Source: Clostridia bacterium
GTDB taxonomy: Bacteria; Bacillota; Clostridia; Christensenellales; Borkfalkiaceae
Direction: 5' to 3'
Assembly: GCA_017503885.1 (NCBI GenBank)
Contig: JAFVSF010000207.1
Location: forward strand, 1-12,358
DNA length: 12,358 nucleotides
Below, piece by piece: positions 1 to 7,573 of the stretch; the first letter of the stretch is position 1, and each line of letters starts with the position of its first letter. The notes under the pieces are model-generated. The model had not been told where the DNA came from and searched no databases. It saw only the letters and a list, made by a program, of their open reading frames with translations. The position numbers and the translations under genes are program-made.

Positions 1-825
1 CGTTAGCATAAGACCAAAATATAAACAGCCTTTAAACGTTCTTCCTTCTGCGTTCATTGCTTTTACCGTTGGTAAGAAAATCTTTTCTTCACAAACCTTT
101 GCAACTTCCTCTATATAATAAGGATTAGGTGCGATAGTTCCCATACCACCAGTGTTTAACCCCTCGTCGCCGTCTTTTGCACGCTTGTGGTCCATAGAAG
201 ACACCATAGGAACAACGGTTTTCCCGTCCGTAAAGGCAAGCACTGAAACCTCTGGTCCTGTTAAAAACTCCTCTATAACTACGTTATCGCCACTTGCTCC
301 ATAAACTTTATCGCTCATCATAGACTTCACAGCCTCTACTGCTTCATCATAATTTTGAGCAATTATAACCCCTTTGCCAAGTGCCAAGCCGTCAGCTTTT
401 ATAACGATAGGGAAATTTTGACTCTTTAAATATTCTATCGCCTTTTGTTCATCGCTAAATATTTCGTACGTTGCTGTAGGAATATTGTACTTTTTCATAA
501 GTTCCTTTGAAAAAGCCTTGCTTCCCTCAATTATAGCAGCTGCTTTGTTTGGTCCAAAACAAGGTATACCTTTTTCCGTCAAAGCATCAACTGCACCTAG
601 CACCAATGGATCATCTGGTGTTACCACTGCATAATCTATATTTTTTTCAACTGCAAATTCTACGATTTTATCTATGTCCTTTGCACCGATATTTACGCAT
701 TCTGCATCTGCCGAAATACCACCGTTACCAGGTGTTACGTAAATCTTTTCTATTTGATTATTCTTTTTTAAGGCTTTTACAACGGCGTGTTCTCTTCCGC
801 CTCCACCAACTACGAGTATTTTCAA
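1..825 (-). CDS. purD: Phosphoribosylamine-glycine ligase (GAR synthetase), N-terminal part, cut by window edge
   Basis: PurD joins glycine to phosphoribosylamine using ATP, the second step of de novo purine synthesis, in the cytoplasm. The 275 codons visible give the start of an ATP-grasp enzyme: the N-terminal loop GGGGREHA (residues 7-14), PDDPL near 70-74, the ATP-grasp lysine region IKADGLALGKG (142-152), EEFLTGPEVSV (185-195) and GLNTGGMG (222-229). The frame stays open to base 1, so roughly the last third of the usual ~420-residue protein lies outside the window. I chose a TTG start at 825-823: the conserved N-terminus begins there, AAGGAG lies 7 nt upstream, and no ATG fits in frame after the upstream stop at 855-853. 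It follows glyA by 30 nt as the last visible gene of the purine operon. The identification is secure; the start codon is very likely. Confidence 0.95.
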   Translation of the reverse strand, partial: MKILVVGGGGREHAVVKALKKNNQIEKIYVTPGNGGISADAECVNIGAKDIDKIVEFAVEKNIDYAVVTPDDPLVLGAVDALTEKGIPCFGPNKAAAIIEGSKAFSKELMKKYNIPTATYEIFSDEQKAIEYLKSQNFPIVIKADGLALGKGVIIAQNYDEAVEAVKSMMSDKVYGASGDNVVIEEFLTGPEVSVLAFTDGKTVVPMVSSMDHKRAKDGDEGLNTGGMGTIAPNPYYIEEVAKVCEEKIFLPTVKAMNAEGRTFKGCLYFGLMLT

Positions 826-855
826 TTCTATTCTCCTTGTAATGCGATATAACTA

Positions 856-2094
856 TTAAGCGTAAATTGGGAATTTTTTACAAAGCTCGGCAACTTCTGC
901 CGTAACTTGTTCTTTATTACCCTCAAAATCTTCAGCAATAAGTCTAAGCCATCTTGCAATAAGTTTCATTTCTGCCTCTTTAAAACCTCTTGACGTTATT
1001 GCAGGAGTTCCAATTCTTAAACCACTTGTTACAAATGGAGACTGTGGATCGTTTGGAATAGTATTTTTGTTTGCAGTAATATGAACTTCGTCAAGCATCT
1101 TTTCGTAATCTTTGCCAGTAAGACCAAAATTGCGAAGGTCAACGAGCATAAGGTGGTTGTCCGTTCCACCAGATACAATTCTAAAGCCCTCTTCCTTCAT
1201 TGCCTCGCAAAGTGCTTGAGCATTTTTAATAATTTGTTTTTGATATTCTTTAAACTCTTCGGTTAACGCTTCGCCAAACGCAACTGCTTTTGCAGCGATA
1301 ATATGCATTAAAGGTCCACCTTGAGTTCCTGGGAAAACAGCCTTGTCAATTTGCTTTGCAAACTTTTCTTTACAAAGAATAAGACCACCCCTTGGACCTC
1401 TCAAAGTCTTGTGGGTTGTAGTAGTAACTACGTCTGCATAAGGCACTGGACTTGGATGAAGACCTGCAGCAACTAAACCTGCAATGTGTGCCATATCTAC
1501 CATATAATAAGCACCAACTTCGTCTGCAATTTCTCTAATTTTTGCAAAGTCGATAGTTCTTGAATATGCACTTGCTCCAGCAATAATAAGCTTTGGCTTG
1601 TTTTCAAGAGCAACTCTTCTCATTTCTTCATAATCTAAAACTTCACTATCGCAATTTACCTCGTAAGGAACGATATTGAAATATTTACCTGAAATATTAA
1701 CTGGAGAACCATGAGTTAAGTGTCCTCCGTGTGCCAAACTTAAACCCATAATAGTATCGCCTGGGTTTAAGAACGCAAAGCAAACTGCAAGGTTTGCACT
1801 CGCACCCGAGTGAGGTTGAACGTTTGCGTGTTCTGCGCCAAAAAGTTGTTTTGCTCTATCTCTTGCGATATTTTCAACAACGTCTACGCATTGGCAACCA
1901 CCATAATATCTATGAGCAGGAAAACCTTCGGCATATTTATTAGTAAGAACAGTTCCAGCAGCCAAAAGCACGCCTTTTGATACTATATTTTCAGAGGCGA
2001 TAAGTTCTATATTATCTCTTTGTCTTTTAAGTTCTGCCATGCAGGCTTCGTGGACTTCTTTATCAAAGCATTCAAGTTCTTCAAAAAAGTTCAT
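856..2094 (-). CDS. glyA: Serine hydroxymethyltransferase
   Basis: A PLP enzyme that interconverts serine plus tetrahydrofolate with glycine plus 5,10-methylene-THF. The 412 residues match the usual bacterial length. Visible landmarks are LIASENIVS (31-39), YAEGFPAHRYYGG (54-66), VQPHSGASAN (92-101), MVDMAHIAGL (198-207) and TTTTHKTLRGPRGG (224-237), where K229 is the PLP-binding lysine. A GGGAG ribosome binding site precedes the ATG. Placement between purH and purD is functionally sensible: it makes glycine for PurD and one-carbon units that become the 10-formyl-THF used by PurN and AICAR transformylase. It is separated from purH by a 342-nt repeat-bearing spacer, so it might have its own promoter, but I could not identify a convincing one. 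Nothing in the protein looks damaged. Confidence 0.98.
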   Translation of the reverse strand: MNFFEELECFDKEVHEACMAELKRQRDNIELIASENIVSKGVLLAAGTVLTNKYAEGFPAHRYYGGCQCVDVVENIARDRAKQLFGAEHANVQPHSGASANLAVCFAFLNPGDTIMGLSLAHGGHLTHGSPVNISGKYFNIVPYEVNCDSEVLDYEEMRRVALENKPKLIIAGASAYSRTIDFAKIREIADEVGAYYMVDMAHIAGLVAAGLHPSPVPYADVVTTTTHKTLRGPRGGLILCKEKFAKQIDKAVFPGTQGGPLMHIIAAKAVAFGEALTEEFKEYQKQIIKNAQALCEAMKEEGFRIVSGGTDNHLMLVDLRNFGLTGKDYEKMLDEVHITANKNTIPNDPQSPFVTSGLRIGTPAITSRGFKEAEMKLIARWLRLIAEDFEGNKEQVTAEVAELCKKFPIYA

Positions 2095-2161
2095 TTTAGT
2101 TCTCCCGAAATTTTTTTGAGTTTTATTTTTTATTATTAGATTTGTGTTTTAAAATGTTGTA

Positions 2162-2178
2162 TGGAGCGTGACGCTCCA
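2162..2178 (-). repeat. Perfect 7-bp hairpin with a TGA/TCA triloop
   Basis: TGGAGCG and CGCTCCA flank a 3-nt loop (TGA on the plus strand). A counterpart with a different stem but the same CGTGACG core occurs at 9064-9078 (GCAACG-TGA-CGTTGC). Both are followed within about 45 nt by a CTC...GTGAG pair and then a TTAGATAC repeat head, so they look like equivalent modules. On the minus strand there is no U-run directly after it, so it is not a standard terminator. Confidence 0.7.
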
Positions 2179-2210
2179 CCCCGTATTTTTTCACTCATAT
2201 TAAGTGAGAT

Positions 2211-2307
2211 TTAAAGGTTTAGATACGAGCTAGCCAAGTCTCGTTACTTTTTATTTAAAAGCTTAGAAACAAGGTAGGCAAGGCTCGCTACTTGAATAAA
2301 GTAGACA
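2211..2307 (-). repeat. Two truncated copies of the structured intergenic repeat
   Basis: Two head modules of the repeat family lie at 2219-2243 (TTAGATACGAGC...GTCTCG) and 2263-2287 (TTAGAAACAAGG...GGCTCG). Each can form the head hairpin; the second does so with G-U pairs only if read on the minus strand. Neither carries the long GACC-N5-GGTC arm or the GCGAAGTATATAAG tail found in complete copies. The second is followed by a small hairpin, CTACTT-GAATA-AAGTAG, at 2288-2304. They sit directly downstream (in transcription order) of the complete copy at 2308-2436. Confidence 0.7.
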
Positions 2308-2436
2308 TTTTTAAGGCTTAGATGCGAGCTAGCCAAGGCTCGTGAGTTTTTAAAGACTTGGTAGACCTTGACGGTCACCAAGGTTTTAAAAGCGAAACAG
2401 TAAACGCAGGCTAGCGAAGTATATAAGCCTTAAAAA
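2308..2436 (-). repeat. Structured intergenic repeat, copy E1 (complete)
   Basis: A 129-nt element bounded by a perfect 13-bp inverted repeat, TTTTTAAGGCTTA (2308-2320) and TAAGCCTTAAAAA (2424-2436). Inside, in plus-strand order: a head hairpin GCGAGC...GCTCGT (about 2324-2343), a long arm CTTGGT-A-GACC-N5-GGTC-ACCAAG (about 2357-2383) and a small hairpin CGC...GCG before the conserved tail GCGAAGTATATAAG (2414-2427). The element touches the purH stop codon (2439-2437) with no gap. The same architecture with different stem sequences appears at 8862-8995, 9114-9241, 9243-9372 and 11425-11548. Whether it acts as RNA or as a small mobile DNA element cannot be decided from one window. Confidence 0.85.
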
Positions 2437-3621
2437 TTAGTGGTGGAAAAGTCTCATTCCCGTAAACGCCATTACCATATCGTGGTCATCGGCTGCTTTT
2501 ATTACTAAATCATCACGAACTGAACCACCTGGCTCGGCTATGTAAGATACACCACTACGGAATGCTCTTTCAATATTATCTGAGAATGGGAAGAAAGCAT
2601 CAGAGCCAAGTGCAACACCTGTGATAGTTTTAAGATATGCCGCTTTTTCTTCTCTTGTAAACTCTTCAGGTTTTACAGCAAAGTATTTTTGCCATTCGCC
2701 CTCTGCTAATACTTCATCACAATCATCAGATAGATAAATATCTATAATGTTATTTTTCTCTGGTCTACCTACACCCTCAGCAAATTGAAGACCTAAAACC
2801 TTATCGTGCATACGAAGATGCCAAAGGTCTGCCTTTTGAGCGGCAAGTCTTGTACAGTGAATTCTTGATTGTTGACCTGCACCTACACCGATTGCTTGAC
2901 CGTCGGTTGCAAAACATACAGAGTTAGATTGCGTATATTTTAAAGTAATAAGTGAAATTATAAGATCGATTGCCTTTTCTTCAGGCATATTTTTATTTGC
3001 TGTTACGATATTTTTAAGAAGGTCGTGGTCAATTTTAAAATTGTTTCTACCTTGTTCAAAGGTAATACCATAAACTTGTTTAGTTTCTATTTCTGCTGGC
3101 ACGTAGTTAGGGTCGATTTTAACTACGTTGTACGTACCCTTTCTTTTAGCACAAAGAATTTCAAGTGCCTCTTTAGAATAAGATGGAGCAATAACACCAT
3201 CTGAAACTTCACGAGCGATAATTTTAGCCGTTACTGCGTCACACTCGTCTGAAAGTGCTATCCAGTCGCCAAATGATGACATTCTATCAGTTCCTCTTGC
3301 TCTTGCATAAGCACATGCAAGTGGAGACTCGTCTAATCCTTCTATATCGTCAACAAAGCAAGATTTTTTAAGTTTATCAGAAAGAGGTTTGCCAACTGCA
3401 GCAGACGTTGGAGAAACGTGCTTGAAACTTGTTGCACAAACCATACCCGTTGCAATTTTAAGTTCTTTAACAAGTTGCCAAGAGTTAAATGCATCGAGGA
3501 AGTTAATGTAACCTGGTTTTCCGTTTAAGATTTCTACTGGAAGTTCAGTTCCATCTGCCATATATATTCTAGAAGGCTTTTGATTTGGATTACAGCCGTA
3601 TTTAAGTGCGAATTCTTTCAT
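2437..3621 (-). CDS. purH: Stand-alone AICAR transformylase (PurH C-terminal domain only; also called PurV)
   Basis: Transfers the formyl group of 10-formyl-THF to AICAR (ZMP), giving FAICAR, the penultimate step to IMP. The 394 residues correspond to the AICARFT domain only. Visible are CATSFKHVSPTSAAVG (62-77) with the catalytic Lys-His pair at 67-68, EVSDGVIAPSYS (138-149), QSNSVCFATDGQAIGVGAG (231-249), FPFSDNIERA and PGGSVRDD near the C-terminus, and the end MAFTGMRLFHH. The MGS-fold IMP cyclohydrolase domain that precedes this in ordinary bifunctional PurH is absent; the enzyme directly starts at MKEFALKYGCNPNQKP. The missing activity is supplied by the gene 10 nt upstream, a PurO-type cyclohydrolase. 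AGGAG lies 6 nt before the ATG. A structured repeat begins immediately after the stop codon. Confidence 0.95.
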   Translation of the reverse strand: MKEFALKYGCNPNQKPSRIYMADGTELPVEILNGKPGYINFLDAFNSWQLVKELKIATGMVCATSFKHVSPTSAAVGKPLSDKLKKSCFVDDIEGLDESPLACAYARARGTDRMSSFGDWIALSDECDAVTAKIIAREVSDGVIAPSYSKEALEILCAKRKGTYNVVKIDPNYVPAEIETKQVYGITFEQGRNNFKIDHDLLKNIVTANKNMPEEKAIDLIISLITLKYTQSNSVCFATDGQAIGVGAGQQSRIHCTRLAAQKADLWHLRMHDKVLGLQFAEGVGRPEKNNIIDIYLSDDCDEVLAEGEWQKYFAVKPEEFTREEKAAYLKTITGVALGSDAFFPFSDNIERAFRSGVSYIAEPGGSVRDDLVIKAADDHDMVMAFTGMRLFHH

Positions 3622-3631
3622 TTTTTGCTCC

Positions 3632-4348
3632 TTATTTATTTTTGTTTACCACTCTTGTTTCTGTTTCGCCTGTTGCAATGTCGATATATCTTACAAAAAG
3701 TGAAACTTTATTGTCTTCGTTAAGGTTTGTCCATATAAGGTCGGTAAGTTCGTCAATAGAAACGTCTGGAAGTTCTAACGTCTTTGGCTCGCCCTCAAAA
3801 GAAGGAAGTGGATTTCCGTCTGAATTGTAGGTATGTATAAATTTTGCTCTACCGTTTAATGGATTTGAATATGCGTAAGTAAATCTTTCACAAGAACTAT
3901 CGTCGCCCTCTGCACTCTTTAAAATAGACATAGCAAAGTGCATTCCGTCATTTTCGCGACGGATAATACCCGAAATTCTTGGGGTAAAGTTTGGCTTGTC
4001 ATCTTCAAACTCACGAGTTCTAAGTGCTTGTTCAAAAGTCATTTGCTTGTCCATAAGATTATAAATAGTATCGGTTTGATCTCCGTTAGTTACGATAGTC
4101 TTATTGCCAAGCACTCTTACTGGATAATAGATAATAAGATGTGGATCTACCATTTTTGACTCGTCGAAAGCTTTAGTTCTCATAGCCTCGCCCTCTAAAA
4201 CGAATACACGATTACGGCTATTTACGCTTCTACCCATAATAAAATACGCAGATACAGCCTTTTTTCCGTCTGCACTCTTACCAATAATAATTCCTCTACC
4301 GTGATATGCTAATGAATTGAGTTCGTTTGCAATGGTTGAAACCTTCAT
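3632..4348 (-). CDS. purO: IMP cyclohydrolase, archaeal-type PurO family
   Basis: Closes the ring of FAICAR to give IMP, the last step of the de novo pathway. The 238-residue protein matches the PurO / IMP_cyclohyd family, first known from archaea and unrelated to the MGS-fold domain of bacterial PurH. The diagnostic N-terminal run is AYHGRGIIIGKSADGKK (14-30), then AYFIMGRSVNSRNRVFV (34-50). Function is supported by context: the next gene is an AICAR transformylase lacking its own cyclohydrolase domain, so together the two replace bifunctional PurH. It starts 1 nt after the purN stop; its AAGGAG site lies inside the end of purN, so translation is probably coupled. I recognise the family by pattern, without a search; the assignment is strong because both sequence and context agree. 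Confidence 0.92.
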   Translation of the reverse strand: MKVSTIANELNSLAYHGRGIIIGKSADGKKAVSAYFIMGRSVNSRNRVFVLEGEAMRTKAFDESKMVDPHLIIYYPVRVLGNKTIVTNGDQTDTIYNLMDKQMTFEQALRTREFEDDKPNFTPRISGIIRRENDGMHFAMSILKSAEGDDSSCERFTYAYSNPLNGRAKFIHTYNSDGNPLPSFEGEPKTLELPDVSIDELTDLIWTNLNEDNKVSLFVRYIDIATGETETRVVNKNK

Positions 4349-4349
4349 T

Positions 4350-4979
4350 TTATTCTCCTTTTATATAAACTCTTTCGTTTTCTACTTTTATTTTTCCGTC
4401 GCAAAAAAGTTTTACTGCCATTGGTAAAATTTTCCACTCTGCCTCTTCCATAATTCTTCTTTGCAACGTTTCTGGAGTATCATTGTCTTGTACGGCAACT
4501 GCCTTTTGCAAAATGATTGGGCCAGCGTCACATTCAGGGGTTACGAAATGCACGGTCGCACCCGAAACCTTAACGCCTTTCTCCAAAGCAGCCTCGTGTA
4601 CTTTTAAACCGTAATAACCCTTGCCACAAAAAGATGGAATGAGTGCTGGATGAACGTTTATTATTTTGTTTGGAAATTTTTGATATACTTGCTCGTCTAT
4701 AATGGTTAAAAAGCCTGCTAACACAACGAGGTCTATACCCTCGCTTACCAAAACGTCTACTAACGCTCTTGAATAGTCGCTAATAGTTGCATAATCTTTA
4801 CGAGAAAGCACTTTTGACGGTATGCCGTTTTGCTTTGCTCTTTCTAAAGCGTAAACGTCTGGCTTAGAAGAAAGAACTAACGATATCTTGCCACAGCCTA
4901 ATTCTCCCCTTTTTTCGGAGTCGATAAGGGCTTGAAGATTAGTTCCTCCTCCTGATACGAGCACTGCTATTTTTAACAT
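4350..4979 (-). CDS. purN: Phosphoribosylglycinamide formyltransferase (10-formyl-THF dependent)
   Basis: Formylates GAR to FGAR using 10-formyl-THF, step three of the pathway. The 209 residues are of normal length. Visible are the phosphate-binding N-terminus VLVSGGGTNLQAL (6-18), INVHPALIPSF (107-117) with catalytic N108 and H110, and GATVHFVTPECDAGPII (140-156) with the catalytic aspartate D151. The ATG overlaps the end of purM by 7 nt (ATGTTAA), and the only upstream purine-rich run (GAAGG, about 10 nt away) is weak, so translation is probably coupled to purM. It is one of two 10-formyl-THF users in this operon, which fits control by a ZTP riboswitch. Confidence 0.98.
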   Translation of the reverse strand: MLKIAVLVSGGGTNLQALIDSEKRGELGCGKISLVLSSKPDVYALERAKQNGIPSKVLSRKDYATISDYSRALVDVLVSEGIDLVVLAGFLTIIDEQVYQKFPNKIINVHPALIPSFCGKGYYGLKVHEAALEKGVKVSGATVHFVTPECDAGPIILQKAVAVQDNDTPETLQRRIMEEAEWKILPMAVKLFCDGKIKVENERVYIKGE

Positions 4980-6019
4980 AAGATAACGCCTTCTTCTTCG
5001 CTAGCAACGATTTCGCCGATAACGTATGCGTCTTCGCCGTGTGCCTTTAAGATTTCGATAGCCTTATTTGCATCTTCTTTAGCAACTACTGCACACATAC
5101 CAACGCCCATATTAAAGGTGTTGAACATATCTCTTTCATCAATATTGCCAACTTTTTGTAAAAGTTTGAAGATAGGAAGAACTCTTACGTCTTCTTTCTT
5201 AATCTTTACGCCAAGACCTGCTGGGATTGAACGAGGCATGTTCTCATAGAAACCACCACCTGTAATGTGTGATACGCCTTTAACTTTAACTTGCTCGAAA
5301 AGTGCAAGCATTGGTTTTACGTAAATTTTTGTTGGGGTGAGTAAAGTTTCACCAAGTGACTTGCCACCAAGTTCTTCCATAGGAGTCTTGAGGTCACATT
5401 TTTCAACGTCAAAAACCTTTCTTACAAGAGAGAAACCGTTAGAGTGTACGCCCGAAGATGGGAGTGCTATCATAACGTCGCCCTCTTTCATAGAATTTTT
5501 ATCTATAACCTTATCACGGTCTACAACACCAACAGAGAAACCTGCTAAATCGTATTCGTCGATAGGATAGAATCCTGGCATTTCTGCAGTTTCGCCACCG
5601 ATAAGTCTGCTACCAGATTGAACACAACCTTCTGCTACACCTGCTACGATATCTGCAATTTTTTCTGGTACGTTTTTACCACAAGCGATATAGTCGAGGA
5701 AGAAAAGTGGTTTTGCTCCACAACAAATAACGTCGTTAACGCACATTGCAACGCAGTCGATACCAACTGTATCGTGCTTGTCCATAAGGAAAGCGATTTT
5801 AAGTTTTGTTCCTACACCGTCAGTACCAGAAACGAGTACTGGGTTTTTCATACCGGTAATATCGAGTGGAAAAAGACCACCAAAACCACCAATATCTGTA
5901 TCTGCTCCGTCTACGATTGTTCTCGCAACGTGCTTTTTCATAAGTTCTACGGCTTTGTAACCTGCGGTAATATCAACACCTGCTGCTGCGTAGCTATCTG
6001 ATTTAGAATTTTTATGCAT
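4973..6019 (-). CDS. purM: Phosphoribosylformylglycinamidine cyclo-ligase (AIR synthetase)
   Basis: ATP-dependent ring closure of FGAM to AIR, step five. The 348 residues show the PurM pattern in order: SYAAAGVDI (9-17) near the N-terminus, GGFGGLFPLD (44-53), the ATP-site motif GTDGVGTKLKIAF (65-77), CVNDVICCGAKPLFFLDYIA (93-112), ETAEMPGFY, SSGVHSNGFSLVRK and HITGGGFYENMPR. An AAGGAGA ribosome binding site lies 7 nt before the ATG. It is 18 nt from purF and overlaps purN. Its substrate requires PurL (with PurQ/PurS), which is not in this window and must be encoded elsewhere if the pathway is complete. Confidence 0.98.
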   Translation of the reverse strand: MHKNSKSDSYAAAGVDITAGYKAVELMKKHVARTIVDGADTDIGGFGGLFPLDITGMKNPVLVSGTDGVGTKLKIAFLMDKHDTVGIDCVAMCVNDVICCGAKPLFFLDYIACGKNVPEKIADIVAGVAEGCVQSGSRLIGGETAEMPGFYPIDEYDLAGFSVGVVDRDKVIDKNSMKEGDVMIALPSSGVHSNGFSLVRKVFDVEKCDLKTPMEELGGKSLGETLLTPTKIYVKPMLALFEQVKVKGVSHITGGGFYENMPRSIPAGLGVKIKKEDVRVLPIFKLLQKVGNIDERDMFNTFNMGVGMCAVVAKEDANKAIEILKAHGEDAYVIGEIVASEEEGVILC

Positions 6020-6037
6020 AATATTATCTCCTTGCTT

Positions 6038-7462
6038 TTACTCTTTGCCGTTCCAGCAATACGTGCAAAGTTTACATGGCTCTAAGCCGATTGATTTTAT
6101 AAGTCCTTCTAAAGACTGAAATTCGAGTGATGCAAAATTGAATTTCTTGCAAATAGCATCTCTCATTTTTCTACCGCGCTCGGTTTCGGAATTGCTGTAT
6201 TCATCTATATGTTTTAACCCTTCTTCGCCTTCGAGTTCTAGTATCGTACGCCTTGTTATAAGTTCCAAGTCGCTAGTTGCTCTAGTGAAGTTAAGGTATT
6301 TACAACCATACATTATAGGTGGACAAGCCGATCTCATATGAACTTCTTTTGCTCCGTTTGAATAAAGGAAATCAACGGTCTCTTTAAGTTGAGTTCCTCT
6401 TACTATCGAGTCGTCAACAAAAAGAAGTCTTTTGCCATTTATAAGTTCGTGTACGGGGATTTGTTTCATCTTTGCAATTTTACTTCTCTGCAACTGACTT
6501 GATGGAGTAAAACTACGTGCCCACGTTGGCGTGTACTTGATATAAGGCCTTGCAAAAGGTACTTTGCTTGCATTTGCATAACCTATTGCGTGTGGTGTTC
6601 CTGAATCTGGCACGCCACCTACAAAGTCAAGGTCTTGTGCTTTTCCATTAGCTTTATCGTACTCGGCTAATATCTCACCGTTTTTATATCGCATTACCTC
6701 TACGTTAACCCCCTCGTACGTTGACGTTGGGAATCCGTAATAAGACCACAAAAACGAACAGATCTTCATTTCTTTTTGAGGTGGAGCAAGTTGAACTATA
6801 CCATCTTCTGGAGAAATCTCTACGACCTCGCCAGCACCAAGTTCTTTCACGTTAGCAAAGCCAAGTTTTGTGTTAGCATAAGATTCAAAGGTTACGCTGT
6901 AACCATCTTCCCCTTTACCAAGTATGATTGGCACTCTACCTCTTTTATCTCTCGCTGCGATAAGATGCCCATTTTCTTTAAGTATTAAAATCGAAAGAGT
7001 TCCATCTACTTTGTCTTGAGCATATTTTATACCTTCAACAAAGGTGTTCTTACGATTTATAAGCGCTGCGGCAAGTTCGGTAGAATTTACCCTACCCGCC
7101 GTCATAGCATCAAAATGTACGCCATCCTCTACAATTTCTTTTATAAGAGTTTCTGCGTTATTGATAACGCCGATTGTGGAAATTGCATAAGCACCACTTC
7201 TGCAACGAATAAGCATTGGTTGTGGGTCTGTATCACTTATACAACCAATACCAGCAATACCTCGCATCTCTTCTAAATCTTCTTCAAATTTAGTACGAAA
7301 CGGTGAATTTTCTATATTATGTATTTTTCTTTGCAAGCCGATTTTTTCATCGTATGCAGCAAGCCCACCTCTTTTAGTTCCCAAATGAGAGTGGTAGTCT
7401 ACACCAAAGAAAACGTCGACAAGACATTCTTTTTTAGAGGTGATTCCAAAAAAACCGCCCAT
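6038..7462 (-). CDS. purF: PurF-type amidophosphoribosyltransferase with a degenerate glutaminase site
   Basis: Occupies the canonical purF slot between purC and purM and should make phosphoribosylamine from PRPP, the committed step. The PRPP half is intact: GVPDSGTPHAIGYA (283-296), PTWARSF (312-318) and the PRPP loop LLFVDDSIVRGTQ (346-358). Cysteines C235, C387 and C463/C466/C469 correspond in position to the four [4Fe-4S] ligands of Bacillus-type PurF. The N-terminal glutamine amidotransferase domain is altered. Normal PurF has the nucleophilic Cys at the start of CGVFGI; here it reads MGGFFGI, with Gly in the Cys position. The usual RYSTAG arginine segment reads CISDTDPQP (74-82), and the HNGNLVN segment reads TIGVINN (96-102). 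AGGAGG precedes the ATG by 4 nt, so the start is firm and no propeptide is present. I believe from memory that a Cys-less PurF subtype occurs in gut Firmicutes and Bacteroidetes. It may use free ammonia or a separate glutaminase. Confidence 0.93.
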   Translation of the reverse strand: MGGFFGITSKKECLVDVFFGVDYHSHLGTKRGGLAAYDEKIGLQRKIHNIENSPFRTKFEEDLEEMRGIAGIGCISDTDPQPMLIRCRSGAYAISTIGVINNAETLIKEIVEDGVHFDAMTAGRVNSTELAAALINRKNTFVEGIKYAQDKVDGTLSILILKENGHLIAARDKRGRVPIILGKGEDGYSVTFESYANTKLGFANVKELGAGEVVEISPEDGIVQLAPPQKEMKICSFLWSYYGFPTSTYEGVNVEVMRYKNGEILAEYDKANGKAQDLDFVGGVPDSGTPHAIGYANASKVPFARPYIKYTPTWARSFTPSSQLQRSKIAKMKQIPVHELINGKRLLFVDDSIVRGTQLKETVDFLYSNGAKEVHMRSACPPIMYGCKYLNFTRATSDLELITRRTILELEGEEGLKHIDEYSNSETERGRKMRDAICKKFNFASLEFQSLEGLIKSIGLEPCKLCTYCWNGKE

Positions 7463-7573
7463 TGTTCCTCCTATAAAAGCCTACGTTATTTAGTACAACA
7501 CTTGCATTGCAAGTAAAACGTGAGTTAGCCACGCCCTAGTAATGCCTTACCAAAAGCGTGACTAAACCAAAAT
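7463..7573 (-). other. purC-purF spacer with two inverted repeats
   Basis: A 111-nt gap between purC and purF. It contains a 13-nt palindrome, CTTGCA-T-TGCAAG (7501-7513), and a 10-bp stem, TTAGCCACGC (7525-7534) with GCGTGACTAA (7556-7565), around a 21-nt loop. The single non-complementary position is C-A on the plus strand but U-G on the minus strand, so the stem is fully paired only in the transcript of this operon. No long U-run follows, so termination is not obvious; a role in mRNA processing or stability is possible. Confidence 0.55.

Larger units (their letters stand above)
2095..2436 (-). other. Long repeat-filled spacer between purH and glyA
   Basis: This 342-nt gene-free stretch lies inside an otherwise tight operon. 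The glyA-proximal part, 2095-2160, is AT-rich and holds only the glyA ribosome binding site. From 2162 to 2436 it consists of a triloop hairpin, two truncated repeat units and one complete structured repeat that touches the purH stop codon; these are listed separately. I see no convincing coding sequence and no good promoter for glyA. Confidence 0.85.

Noticed and set aside
549..842. Plus-strand open frame of 97 codons
   Set aside because: It is antisense to the N-terminal part of purD, low in complexity (rich in Leu, His, Arg) and has no ribosome binding site; a shadow of the real gene.
2162..2178. Intrinsic terminator before glyA
   Set aside because: The hairpin is strong but no U-run follows it on the minus strand, and the genes on both sides appear to belong to one operon.
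5618..6001. Plus-strand open frame of 127 codons opposite purM
   Set aside because: purM is unambiguous on the other strand and this frame has no recognisable family or ribosome binding site.
7440..7462. Wrong start or frameshift hiding the catalytic Cys of PurF
   Set aside because: AGGAGG sits right before the ATG, no in-frame upstream sequence resembles a propeptide, and other glutaminase residues are also replaced, so the loss looks genuine.
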